The position numbers and the translations under genes are program-made. From Solimonas_A sp052035235 (lineage in GTDB: Bacteria > Pseudomonadota > Gammaproteobacteria > Nevskiales > Nevskiaceae): DNA of 64,000 bases. The notes below the pieces were generated by a model that did no database searches, was not told the DNA's origin, and saw only the letters and a list, made by a program, of their open reading frames with translations. Shown here in pieces: positions 40,586 to 49,054 of this stretch; position 1 is the stretch's first letter; each line of letters opens with the position of its first letter. The stretch is taken from the NCBI GenBank assembly GCA_052035235.1, contig JBPOHT010000011.1, positions 31,522 through 95,521 on the forward strand, read 5' to 3'.

Positions 40586-42646
40586 CTACAAGGTCTTCAG
40601 GTACTCGATCAGCGCGCGACGTTCCGGATCGCTCAGCACGCGCGTGAAATCGTGTCCCTGGTTGCCCTGGCTGTACAGGTGCGTGTTGAAGATCTTGCGG
40701 TTCTCGATGTCCTGCTGGTTCATGCGCAGACCCTCGGGCCGCGGCAGGTTCCACAGCAGGCCGATCTGCTCGTACAGCAGGCTGATGGCGACCTGCGCCG
40801 TGGACGGCTTTTCCTCGTCGCCCGGCGTGCAGACCAGCCCCGGGCTGGTGCCAGCATCGCCGCAGCGCAGTGCCTCGTACTTCCAGCCCAGCCTGGCCGT
40901 GTCGTAGGCCCGCTCGAAGTTCGTGTCATAGCCCATCACCACCAGGCCCTTCTGGTCGTCACGCGCCGGAGTGGAGACGCGCCGCCAGATATCGGGCCGC
41001 TCGCGGTCCGGATCGAGCACGCCCCAGATGTTGGGGACCGAGCCGTTGTGCAGGTAGGGAGCCGCCGCCCAGGTACCCCACAGCGGCGGCGCCAGCAGGA
41101 TCGAGGTCTTGCCCGGTGTGTCGCCGTAGGCGCCGCTGCCGCAGTACAGGAAGTTCTGCTTCTTGGTGGCCTCGGGGAAATCGCCGTCAATGCTGCGCAG
41201 GCTCTGCATGGCGTCGGAATAGACCGGATCGGTGCGCACCACCGACATCGGTACCGTGTAGGCCGCCAGGCCGCCCAGTTCCGGTGTCTCGAGGAAGGAC
41301 GGATCGTGGATGTAGCGTGGCGAGTAGGCGCCGTGGCAGCTGGCGCAGGAGCCGTTGCCCTCGGCCGGTCGCGGTGCCGGGTTGTCCAGGCCCTTGCCCC
41401 AGAGGTCCTTCACGTGGAACAGGATCGCGCCAGCTTCCGCCAGCCTGGTGTCGATCTCGCCCGGGTAGCGCGGCGGCGCCTGCGTCTCCGCCCAGACCTG
41501 GAAGGGGCCGGAGTGCGCGTCGTTCCAGGCGAGCGCCTCGTCGTCGCGGCCGGTCAGGCTGGCGGTGACGTCGTAGTAGGCCGCGAGATCGATGCGCGAG
41601 GAGTCGGTGGGCAGGATCGCGCCATGGAATTTCTGCGAGCGGTAGGCCAGGTTCCACCAGGGCGGGCTCTTGATGTTGCCGATGGCCTGGCTGAACAGGA
41701 TCTTCGGATTCAGCAACAACTGCGGATCGCCGCGGCTGAACAGCACGAAGGCCAGCTGGAAGAAGTCGATGGCACCGCTGCCGCGGTTGGTCGAGATGGT
41801 GATGAGGTTGATGGCCTTGTTTAGCGAGAAGCCACTGCTGGCCTGGCCCAGGTCATAACCCGACACCGCGAAGTCGCCGATGCTGCCGGCGCCGGCGAGC
41901 TGCGTGCCCAAGTCCGCGCCGCCCTTGGCGCTGTCGATCTGGCCGTTGTGGCAGGCCACGCAGACCTTGGTGCCAATCTCGCCGGTCCAGCTGCCGTCGG
42001 CCTCGCGGATCTGCGTATAGGCCAGCGGCAACTGGCCGGAGCCGCCATTGCTCTTGTTGGGATCCTCCCCCGGCAGCGGATACGGATTGGGGAACGGCGC
42101 CAGCGGCGAGCCGTGGCGCTGCGCCACCAGGTCGTCGAAATTGTCCGGACGCCCGGGCAGCCCCCAGACCTCCCACAGCCGGTTGTAGTCCTCCGCGGGC
42201 ACGCCGCTGGGCCGTTGTTGCCCACCGGCGAAGCTCAGCGGAGTTCCCACCTCGCCCTGCCCATGCGCCACGAAACGTCCCAGCTCGGACTGCTGGCGCA
42301 GTTCGCCGCAGGTCTTGGGCCGCGCGACGGCATTGCCGCAGTCGCGCCAGTAGGCATTGAACGCCACCGCCTTTCCTTTGTTGACGCCGGGCACCAGCAG
42401 CTCACGCGGATCGCGCGGCAGCAGGGCCTCGTCGCCCTGGTCCTTGCAGAAGTTGGCCCAGGCATTGCCGCCGCGCGGGCCGCTGAGGAGCGGATGCTCC
42501 TCCTGCTCCTGCGGGCCACCGCTGTCGCGCGGGGGCGTGGCGGCGGTGCTGTCACTGCGGCTGCAGCCGGCCAGCAACGCCGCCGACAGCAGCGCCAGGC
42601 CGCAGCCCCATTTCTTGAAGCCCAATGTTCCGATCGCGGTACTCAT
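40586..42646 (-). CDS. RoxA-like dihaem cytochrome c lipoprotein
   Basis: A 686-residue lipoprotein (signal ending LLAGC, Cys28). It has two haem c sites, CVACH at 229-233 and CASCHGAYSPRY at 434-445, 205 residues apart, close to the 199 in rubber oxygenase RoxA, and APYLHNGSVPNIW near 535. The size, haem spacing and motifs match the RoxA/RoxB branch of the CCP/MauG superfamily rather than ordinary 35-kDa dihaem peroxidases. Members cleave C=C bonds of polyisoprenoids with O2; other substrates are possible. It follows its paralogue at 42664-44715 by 17 bp. Confidence 0.72.
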   Translation of the reverse strand: MSTAIGTLGFKKWGCGLALLSAALLAGCSRSDSTAATPPRDSGGPQEQEEHPLLSGPRGGNAWANFCKDQGDEALLPRDPRELLVPGVNKGKAVAFNAYWRDCGNAVARPKTCGELRQQSELGRFVAHGQGEVGTPLSFAGGQQRPSGVPAEDYNRLWEVWGLPGRPDNFDDLVAQRHGSPLAPFPNPYPLPGEDPNKSNGGSGQLPLAYTQIREADGSWTGEIGTKVCVACHNGQIDSAKGGADLGTQLAGAGSIGDFAVSGYDLGQASSGFSLNKAINLITISTNRGSGAIDFFQLAFVLFSRGDPQLLLNPKILFSQAIGNIKSPPWWNLAYRSQKFHGAILPTDSSRIDLAAYYDVTASLTGRDDEALAWNDAHSGPFQVWAETQAPPRYPGEIDTRLAEAGAILFHVKDLWGKGLDNPAPRPAEGNGSCASCHGAYSPRYIHDPSFLETPELGGLAAYTVPMSVVRTDPVYSDAMQSLRSIDGDFPEATKKQNFLYCGSGAYGDTPGKTSILLAPPLWGTWAAAPYLHNGSVPNIWGVLDPDRERPDIWRRVSTPARDDQKGLVVMGYDTNFERAYDTARLGWKYEALRCGDAGTSPGLVCTPGDEEKPSTAQVAISLLYEQIGLLWNLPRPEGLRMNQQDIENRKIFNTHLYSQGNQGHDFTRVLSDPERRALIEYLKTL

Positions 42647-42663
42647 CTCTTGAGACTCCAGGC

Positions 42664-44715
42664 TTACAGCGTCTTCATGTACTCGATCAGCGCGCGGCGT
42701 TCGGCATCGGTCAACACCGCGTTGAACTCGTGGCCGCGGTTGCCCTGGCCGAAGGCGTTGGTGTTGTAGATCTTGCGATCCTCCATCTGCATCGGCGTCA
42801 GCGTCGGCGGATAGAAGATGTTCCAGGTCGCGATCAGGTTGCCGTAGAGCACGTTGAGCATCTGTTGCGCCAGCGGCGTGGTGAACTCGTCACCCGGGTC
42901 GCAATTGATGTACGGCGACACTGCGGGGTTCCACCAGCTGCGCCACTGGCAGGCCACGGGCTCGTACTTCCAGCCCATCTTGTTCGGGTCGTAGGCCCGC
43001 TGCAGACTGGTATCGAAGCCCATGATCACGCGCCCCGCCTGGTCCGCACGCGGCGGCGTGGATACGCGGCGCCAGATCGGCTTGCGCTCGGAGGGCTTCA
43101 GCAACTCCCAGATGTTGGGCACGGAGCCGTTGTGCAGGTACGGCGCCGTGGCCCATACGCCGTGCAGCGGCGGCGCCAGGTAGCCGTCCTCGCGATTGCC
43201 CCGCAGATGCGCCTGGTTCTGCGGCCCGCAGTCTTGGTCGGTACCTGCCGTGTTCGGGTAGCCGAAGAAGTTCTTCGCACCGGCGGCCTGCACCGCCGCG
43301 TTGTTGGTGTTCACGCGCACCGGGTCGGTGCCGATGATGCGCAGCGGCACGATGTAGCTGGCCACGCCGGCGAGCTGGGGCGTCGCCAGGAAGGACGGAT
43401 CGCCGGCATGGCGCTGCGAGTAGGCACCGTGGCAGCTCGCGCAGGAACCATTGCCCTCCGGACGTGGCACCGGGTTGTTGCGCGAGGGCGCCCACATGTC
43501 CAGCGTGTGGAACATCACGGCACCCTGCTCCGCCAGCGCGGTATCGATCGGCAGCGGATACTTCGGCGCCTTCAGCGACTCCACCCAGGTGTTCAGCGCC
43601 GGCCCGTTGGCCCGCATCCAGTCCTGGCCCGCCTCGCTGACCGGGCCACCGAGCGCCCCGAACAGGCCGAAGAACGGTGTGTAGAACACCATGTCCACGC
43701 GCGGCGCATCCATCGGGAAGACACCGTCCACGAACTTCACCGGACGATGTCCCATGTTCCACCACGCCGGCGTGTCCATGCCTGCGGTCGAGCCGGAGTT
43801 GAACACGCCCATGACCTCCCTGGGAGTCAACGGACGCTCGTCGGGAAACAGGAAGGCCAGGTTGATGTCGCTGGCATTGTTGGTACCGCGCGTGCGATTC
43901 AGGTTGGCGAAGGTGGCGAAGGACGCCGGGTAGCCCAGCGGCAGCATGTCGCGCAGCAGCAGGTCCAGGTCCGCCAGGCTGCTGCCGCTGCCCTGCAGCA
44001 GGCCCAGGCCCGGGCCGTCCGCAGCCTTGCCGACCACGCCGCTGTGGCAGGCATGGCAGGTGATGCCGATGCGTCCGCTCCAGCTGCCGTCCGTATTGCG
44101 CAGCTGGGTGAACATCTCCGGCAGCTTGCCGCTGCCGCCATTGGTCCGGTTGGGATTCTCGCCAGGGCGCGGATAGGGATTGCGGCCCGTCACGAAACCG
44201 GAGCCGTAGCGCTCGGCCACCAGCGCGTCGAAATTGTCCGGCCGCGTCATGAAGCCGCCCCAGATGCGCCAGAGCTGGTTGTACTGGTCGGCGGTGAAGG
44301 TGGCGATACCGAAGCCGGCCTCGGGGCGCGTCGCGTCGGTGCCGGTGAACAGCGCGCCGACACCCGGATGGCCGCCGGTCAGCAGGGCCTCGCCACGATC
44401 GAAGCGATTGCGCAGCTCGCCGCAGGTGGTCGCCGCACCCTCTTCCTGCACCGCGGCCGGGTTGACGTGGCAGTTCTTCCAGTAGGCGTTGAAGTGCACC
44501 GCCTTGCCGGTGCTGATGCCTGGCTGCACCAGGGACCGGGGATCCGGCGGCAACAGCGCAGCATCCGGCTGGCCGTAGCAGAAGTCCCATTGCGCCGAGC
44601 CTCCTCGGCTGCTGCCGAGCAGCGGTGCCTGCGGATCGTAGGCGGCCGCCGCCAGCGGCAGGCCCAGCGCGCCCATACCCATCGCGAGCTTCGCAAACGT
44701 CTTGCTGTTGTTCAT
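42664..44715 (-). CDS. RoxA-like dihaem cytochrome c, secreted paralogue
   Basis: A 683-residue periplasmic or secreted protein. The signal peptide ends PLAAAA before YDPQ. Haem motifs are CHACH at 220-224 and CASCHGAYSQRH at 425-436, again 205 apart, and APYLHNGSVPNIW occurs late in the chain. It is paralogous to the lipoprotein downstream over the whole length. A strong GGAGGAGAG precedes the ATG. Its promoter holds the double operator shared with DUF1302. Pairing of one secreted and one anchored copy suggests a two-step oxygenase or oxidase plus electron-recycling role; this is inference. Confidence 0.72.
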   Translation of the reverse strand: MNNSKTFAKLAMGMGALGLPLAAAAYDPQAPLLGSSRGGSAQWDFCYGQPDAALLPPDPRSLVQPGISTGKAVHFNAYWKNCHVNPAAVQEEGAATTCGELRNRFDRGEALLTGGHPGVGALFTGTDATRPEAGFGIATFTADQYNQLWRIWGGFMTRPDNFDALVAERYGSGFVTGRNPYPRPGENPNRTNGGSGKLPEMFTQLRNTDGSWSGRIGITCHACHSGVVGKAADGPGLGLLQGSGSSLADLDLLLRDMLPLGYPASFATFANLNRTRGTNNASDINLAFLFPDERPLTPREVMGVFNSGSTAGMDTPAWWNMGHRPVKFVDGVFPMDAPRVDMVFYTPFFGLFGALGGPVSEAGQDWMRANGPALNTWVESLKAPKYPLPIDTALAEQGAVMFHTLDMWAPSRNNPVPRPEGNGSCASCHGAYSQRHAGDPSFLATPQLAGVASYIVPLRIIGTDPVRVNTNNAAVQAAGAKNFFGYPNTAGTDQDCGPQNQAHLRGNREDGYLAPPLHGVWATAPYLHNGSVPNIWELLKPSERKPIWRRVSTPPRADQAGRVIMGFDTSLQRAYDPNKMGWKYEPVACQWRSWWNPAVSPYINCDPGDEFTTPLAQQMLNVLYGNLIATWNIFYPPTLTPMQMEDRKIYNTNAFGQGNRGHEFNAVLTDAERRALIEYMKTL

Positions 44716-44813
44716 CGGGTCTCTCCTCCCTGGTCCTTGGCTACAGCAGCTTCATGGGCGCATGACGCTCCGGATCGGTCGGTGCCGCCGGGAGTCCACG
44801 ACCCGAGTTATTT

Positions 44814-44853
44814 TTGACTTATGTCAATATAATCCAATATTGACATTTGTCAA
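44814..44853. promoter_or_regulatory. Double TTGAC-N4-GTCAA operator between dihaem genes and tetR
   Basis: Two perfect palindromes, TTGACTTATGTCAA (44814-44827) and TTGACATTTGTCAA (44840-44853), 26 bp apart. On the minus strand TTGACA (44848-44853), 16-bp spacer and TATATT (44826-44831, one mismatch to TATAAT) make a strong promoter toward the dihaem genes. A divergent tetR starts at 44884, so its product is the best candidate to bind here and repress both directions. The arrangement equals that at 40036-40075. Confidence 0.85.
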
Positions 44854-44883
44854 TTCAATGGGCGGCCACTATGCTTGGCCTGA

Positions 44884-45540
44884 ATGAACGACGCCCTGGA
44901 CCCTTCGGCCGTAGCCCGGCAACCCACGCAGCAGCGCGCGAAGGACCGCTTCGACCGCATCCTGCAGGCAGCCGAAACGCTGCTGACCGAGCAGGGGCTT
45001 TCAGGCTTCTCGATCCCCGCCCTGGCCGAGCGCCTGGGGTATACGCGCGGCAGTGTCTACGCCTACTTCCCCACGCCCTACGCGATCCTCAATGAGCTGG
45101 TGGGGCGCTACCTGGTGGAACTGGAAGCGGTGTTCTTCTCGCGCGCCGAGGAGCTACGCGGCCTCGGCTGGCGCGCCGGCACCGCCGCGGTGGTGGAACA
45201 CGCGGTGGCCTTCCACAACGCCAACCCCGCGGCGCGCCTGCTGATCCTGGGCGGCGCGGTGACCGACGACAGTTACCGCGCGCAGGAGCGCACCAACAAG
45301 CGCCTGGGCGAACTGGGCCGCATGGTGTGGTACCAGGGCGGGCTGCTGCCGGAGGGCCCGCCGGACCTGACGACGCTGGCGGCCGACATCGGCACTGCCT
45401 GCTTCCGCCGCTCCTTCTTCGAGCACGGCGAGATCACGCCGGCCTACCGCGATGCCGCCGTGGCGGCGATGGCGGGCTTCCTGGCGCCCTACATGGACGC
45501 AGCGGTGAAGCCCGCTGCGCGGGCCCGCAAGGCCGGCTGA
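44884..45540 (+). CDS. TetR-family transcriptional regulator
   Basis: A 218-residue TetR protein. The HTH is at about residues 40-62 (FSIPALAERLGYTRGSVYAYFPTPYAIL) and the C-terminal ligand domain is all-helical with no recognised ligand signature. It is divergent from the dihaem genes and begins 31 bp from the double operator, so self-regulation is expected. The ATG lacks a good Shine-Dalgarno, so it may be weakly translated. It is the likely master regulator of the 34.6-44.7 kb module. Confidence 0.85.
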   Translation: MNDALDPSAVARQPTQQRAKDRFDRILQAAETLLTEQGLSGFSIPALAERLGYTRGSVYAYFPTPYAILNELVGRYLVELEAVFFSRAEELRGLGWRAGTAAVVEHAVAFHNANPAARLLILGGAVTDDSYRAQERTNKRLGELGRMVWYQGGLLPEGPPDLTTLAADIGTACFRRSFFEHGEITPAYRDAAVAAMAGFLAPYMDAAVKPAARARKAG

Positions 45541-45600
45541 AGCCGGCGGGAATCGCGCGAGCTAAAACTTTCCTCTGAGCCAACGTTCCCGATCGAAAAC

Positions 45601-45681
45601 GTCATGCCGGCGGAAGCCGGCATCCAGTCCCGCACAGGAGTAGCCCAGTGTTGACTGGATACCGGCTTCCGCCGGTATGAC
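45601..45681. repeat. 81-bp inverted repeat, copy 2
   Basis: Near-identical in layout to 34500-34581: GTCATGCCGGCGGAAGCCGG at one end and CCGGCTTCCGCCGGTATGAC at the other, with ATCCAGTC / GACTGGAT inside. It lies between the TetR gene and the efflux terminator. Confidence 0.8.
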
Positions 45682-45715
45682 GAATCGGGTGTTGGCTGCC
45701 CTCAAAAATCGCGGC

Positions 45716-45743
45716 CAAAAAGAAGGCCCGCTTGCGCGGGCCT
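45716..45743 (-). terminator. Rho-independent terminator of the efflux operon
   Basis: On the minus strand, stem GGCCCGC / GCGGGCC followed by TTCTTTTT, just past the RND permease stop. Confidence 0.85.
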
Positions 45744-45765
45744 AATGGGCTGAGAGAAAAAGGAA

Positions 45766-48700
45766 TCAGTGATTGAGCTGCGGCACCGGCGGCGGCTGCG
45801 AGCCCGGCGCATGCGACTTGGACAGGTCGTGGCCGATGTACAGGTACATGGCCGGAACCACGTACAGCGTGAACAGCGTGCCGATGGTCATGCCCGAGGC
45901 GATCACCAGGCCCATCGAGAAGCGCGCCGCCGTGCCGGGGCCCGAGGACAGCAGCAGCGGCACCATGCCGATCACCAGCGCCGCGGTCGTCATCAGCACA
46001 GGGCGCAGACGCACCGAGGTCGCCTCCTCGATCGCGTCGCGCTTGTTCAGGCCCTGCTCCTGCAGCTTGTTGGCGAACTCCACGATCAGGATGCCGTGCT
46101 TGGAGATCACGCCGATCAGCGTGATCAGGCCCACCCAGGTGTAGATGTTCAAGGTCATGCCGGGCAAGGCGGTCATCTGCATGCCGTTGGTGATGGCGAA
46201 GATGTTCAGCACCAGCAATGCACCGCAGACCGCCATGGGCACCGTCACCAGGATCACCAGCGGATCGCGGAAGGATTCGAACTGCGCGGCCAGCACCAGG
46301 TAGATGATGATCAGCGCGAAGCCGAAGGTCACCAGCAGCGCCGAGCCCTCGGTCTTGAACTGGCGCGACGGGCCGGCGTAGTCGATCTGGAAGCCGGCCG
46401 GCATCACCTCGGCGGCGATGTCCTCCAGGATCTTCAGGGCTTCGCCCTGCGTCACGTCCGGCCGCGGCACCGCCACGATGGTGTTGGAGTTGAGCTGCTG
46501 CGCGTGCTCGATGGAACGCGGCACGATGCGCGAGCTGATCTTCACCAGCGTCGAGATCGGGATCAGCTCGCCGTTGGAAGCTCGCGTGTAGTAGCCCTCC
46601 AGCTGCGCCGGGTTGAGGCGGTCGCCGCGTTCGACCTGCTGGATCACCTTGTAGGAGCGATCGTCGTAGGAGAAGCGGTTGACCTCGCCGCCCGCCAGCA
46701 GCGCCGACAGGTCGCCCGACAGCTGCGCCATGTCCACGCCCAGCAGGGCCGCCTTGTCGCGGTCGATCTCGATCACCGCCTCGGGGCGGTCGATGCGCAG
46801 GCGCGGGGCGGCGTAGAAGAACTTCTTCTGCGCCAGGGCACGCTGGATGATCTCTTCGCCGACGCGCGCCATCGTCACCGGATCGGAAGTGGACTTGAGC
46901 ACGAACTCGACCGGGTAGCCCTGTCCCGGTGTCGGCAGCGGCGGCGGCTGCAGGCCGGCCCAGCGGATGCCGGCGACCTTCTCCATGTCCGGCTGCATCT
47001 CGGCCAGGATGTTCTTGGTGGCGGTCCCGCGATCGGCCCAGGGCTTCATCACCATGCCCATGAAGGCCTGGCTGGGATCGATCACGAAGGTGAAGATGTG
47101 ATCCAGCTCCGGATGCTTGAGCGCCACCTTCTGGATCTGGGCGAAGTATTCGTCCATGTATTCCTGCGTGGCATAGCCGTCGGTCTCGCTGATCGAGAAG
47201 GCGAAGCCCAGGTCCTCTTCCGGCGCCAGCTCACCCTGCGTGTTCATCATCAGCAGGATCGAGAACACGAACATCAGGCCACCGAACACCAGGATCACCA
47301 GGCGCGTGTCCATGGCACCGTGCAGGCGGGCCTTGAAGGCGTTGCGCCACTTCTCAAACTTCGCGTCGAGCCAGGCGGCCAGGCGGTTTTCCTCGGCACC
47401 TTCGCCGTGGGTCGGCTTGAGGATGCGCGCGCACATCATCGGCGTCAGCGTCAGCGCGATGATGCCAGAGATCAGTACGCTGCCCGCCAGGGTGAAGGCG
47501 AACTCCTTGAACAGGGTGCCGGTGATGCCGCCGAGGAAGGCGATCGGCGCGTACACCGCCAGCAGCGTGATGGTCATCGAGATGACCGGGCCCACCAGCT
47601 CGCGCGCGCCCTTGATCGACGCCTCGTGCGGCTTCATGCCTTCTTCGATATGGCGATGGATGTTCTCCATCACGATGATGGCGTCGTCCACCACCATGCC
47701 GATGGCCAGCACCATGGCCAGCAGGGTCAGCAGGTTGATGGTGAAGCCCATCACCATCATGATGAACAAACCGCCCACCAGCGACAGCGGCACGGTGATC
47801 GCCGGGATCAGCGAGTTCCGCATCGAGCCCAGGAACAGGAAGATCACCAGGATCACGATCAGCACGGCCTCGACCAGCGTCTTGACCACCTCGCTGATCG
47901 CCTCCTTGATGTAGATCGTGGAGTCGTAGCCGATCTCGGCCTTGAGGCCTTCCGGCAGGGCCTTGGTCATAGCCGGCCACATGTCGTTGATGGCCTTGGT
48001 CACGTCGAGCACGTTGGCATCGGGCCGGATCTTGATCGCGACGAACAGGGCCGGATCGCCGTCCCAGCCGGCACCGCCCTCGTAGGTCTCGGAGCCGAGG
48101 ATGATGTTGGCGACGTCGGACAAGCGCACCACGGTGTTGCCGTCCGACTGGACCACCATCTGGCGGAACTGCTCGGTAGTGCGCAGGTCGGTCTGTGCGG
48201 ACAAGCCGATCTTGACGAAGTTGCCCTTGGTTTCGCCCACGGCAGACAGCACGTTCTGCTGGCGGATGCGCGAGTAGACTTCACCGGCGGTGAGATTGTG
48301 TGCCGCCAGACGATCGGGCTTGAGCCAGATGCGCATGGCGTAAGTGCGGGCGCCCTGCAGTTCCGCGCGCTCGATGCCGGGGATCGCGGCCAGCTGCGGC
48401 TCGACGATACGGGTCAGGTAATCGGTGATCTGGCTCTTGTCGAGCACCTGCGACGAGTAGGTCAGGTACATCGCCGCCGTACCGCCGCCCTCGGCGACCT
48501 GGATCACCGGGTCTTCGGAACCCTCCGGCATCTGGCTGCGCAGCTTGGCGACCTTGGCCGAGATCTCGGTCATGGCCTCGGCCGGGTTCTTGGTCATGCG
48601 CAGGTTGGCCGTGATGGTGCTCAGGCCCGCGGCGCTGGTGGAGGTCAGGAAGTCGATACCGTCCGCCGTGGCGATCTCGCGCTCCAGCGGCGTGGTGACG

Positions 48701-48885
48701 AAGCCTTCGACCAGGGCCGGATCGGCGCCCGGATAGGCCACCGTGACCAGCAACTGCGCGTTCTGCAGGAAGGGATACTCGCGCACCGTCAGGTTGAAGA
48801 ACGCGCGCACACCCAGCAGCAGGATGACCAGGCTGATGACGGTCGACAGGACCGGCCGCTTGATGAAGATGTCGGTGAAGTTCAT
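45766..48885 (-). CDS. RND efflux inner-membrane permease (AcrB/MdtC-like)
   Basis: A 1039-residue resistance-nodulation-division transporter. The N terminus MNFTDIFIKRPVLSTVISL is a classic HAE-type start; 12 membrane segments are expected with the proton-relay Asp pair in GMVVDDAIIVMENI (about 405-408). It pumps hydrophobic compounds from the periplasm with the MFP and TolC partners encoded next to it. ATG 48885 follows AGGTG; the GTG at 48894 is less likely. The 169-bp gap to the MFP gene has a perfect hairpin at 48962-48990, suggesting uneven expression of the subunits. Confidence 0.93.
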   Translation of the reverse strand: MNFTDIFIKRPVLSTVISLVILLLGVRAFFNLTVREYPFLQNAQLLVTVAYPGADPALVEGFVTTPLEREIATADGIDFLTSTSAAGLSTITANLRMTKNPAEAMTEISAKVAKLRSQMPEGSEDPVIQVAEGGGTAAMYLTYSSQVLDKSQITDYLTRIVEPQLAAIPGIERAELQGARTYAMRIWLKPDRLAAHNLTAGEVYSRIRQQNVLSAVGETKGNFVKIGLSAQTDLRTTEQFRQMVVQSDGNTVVRLSDVANIILGSETYEGGAGWDGDPALFVAIKIRPDANVLDVTKAINDMWPAMTKALPEGLKAEIGYDSTIYIKEAISEVVKTLVEAVLIVILVIFLFLGSMRNSLIPAITVPLSLVGGLFIMMVMGFTINLLTLLAMVLAIGMVVDDAIIVMENIHRHIEEGMKPHEASIKGARELVGPVISMTITLLAVYAPIAFLGGITGTLFKEFAFTLAGSVLISGIIALTLTPMMCARILKPTHGEGAEENRLAAWLDAKFEKWRNAFKARLHGAMDTRLVILVFGGLMFVFSILLMMNTQGELAPEEDLGFAFSISETDGYATQEYMDEYFAQIQKVALKHPELDHIFTFVIDPSQAFMGMVMKPWADRGTATKNILAEMQPDMEKVAGIRWAGLQPPPLPTPGQGYPVEFVLKSTSDPVTMARVGEEIIQRALAQKKFFYAAPRLRIDRPEAVIEIDRDKAALLGVDMAQLSGDLSALLAGGEVNRFSYDDRSYKVIQQVERGDRLNPAQLEGYYTRASNGELIPISTLVKISSRIVPRSIEHAQQLNSNTIVAVPRPDVTQGEALKILEDIAAEVMPAGFQIDYAGPSRQFKTEGSALLVTFGFALIIIYLVLAAQFESFRDPLVILVTVPMAVCGALLVLNIFAITNGMQMTALPGMTLNIYTWVGLITLIGVISKHGILIVEFANKLQEQGLNKRDAIEEATSVRLRPVLMTTAALVIGMVPLLLSSGPGTAARFSMGLVIASGMTIGTLFTLYVVPAMYLYIGHDLSKSHAPGSQPPPVPQLNH

Positions 48886-48961
48886 TTGTCGCACCTGCTT
48901 CTTGGTTCGTTGGCGCTCGATGGAGCGTCAACTACAACTCACGTCTCATACAGCCTGGCCT

Positions 48962-48990
48962 CGGGATCGCCATCCGTGATGGCGATCCCG
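48962..48990 (-). promoter_or_regulatory. Perfect 29-bp hairpin between MFP and RND genes
   Basis: CGGGATCGCCATC and GATGGCGATCCCG are exact complements with a three-base loop, with no U-tract. A second weaker hairpin (GAAATCGCCTGCGGCGATTC) follows nearer the MFP stop. In this position it may be an mRNA-processing or stability site that separates mfp from rnd expression. Confidence 0.55.
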
Positions 48991-49054
48991 AAGAATTCCG
49001 TCCGACCTCAGGGCCCTCATCCACGAGCGCCCGCTGGAATCGCCGCAGGCGATT

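Noticed and set aside
40586..44715. Ordinary dihaem cytochrome c peroxidases
   Set aside because: Those are about 330-350 residues; these are about 685 with RoxA-type haem spacing and motifs. A different substrate is still possible.
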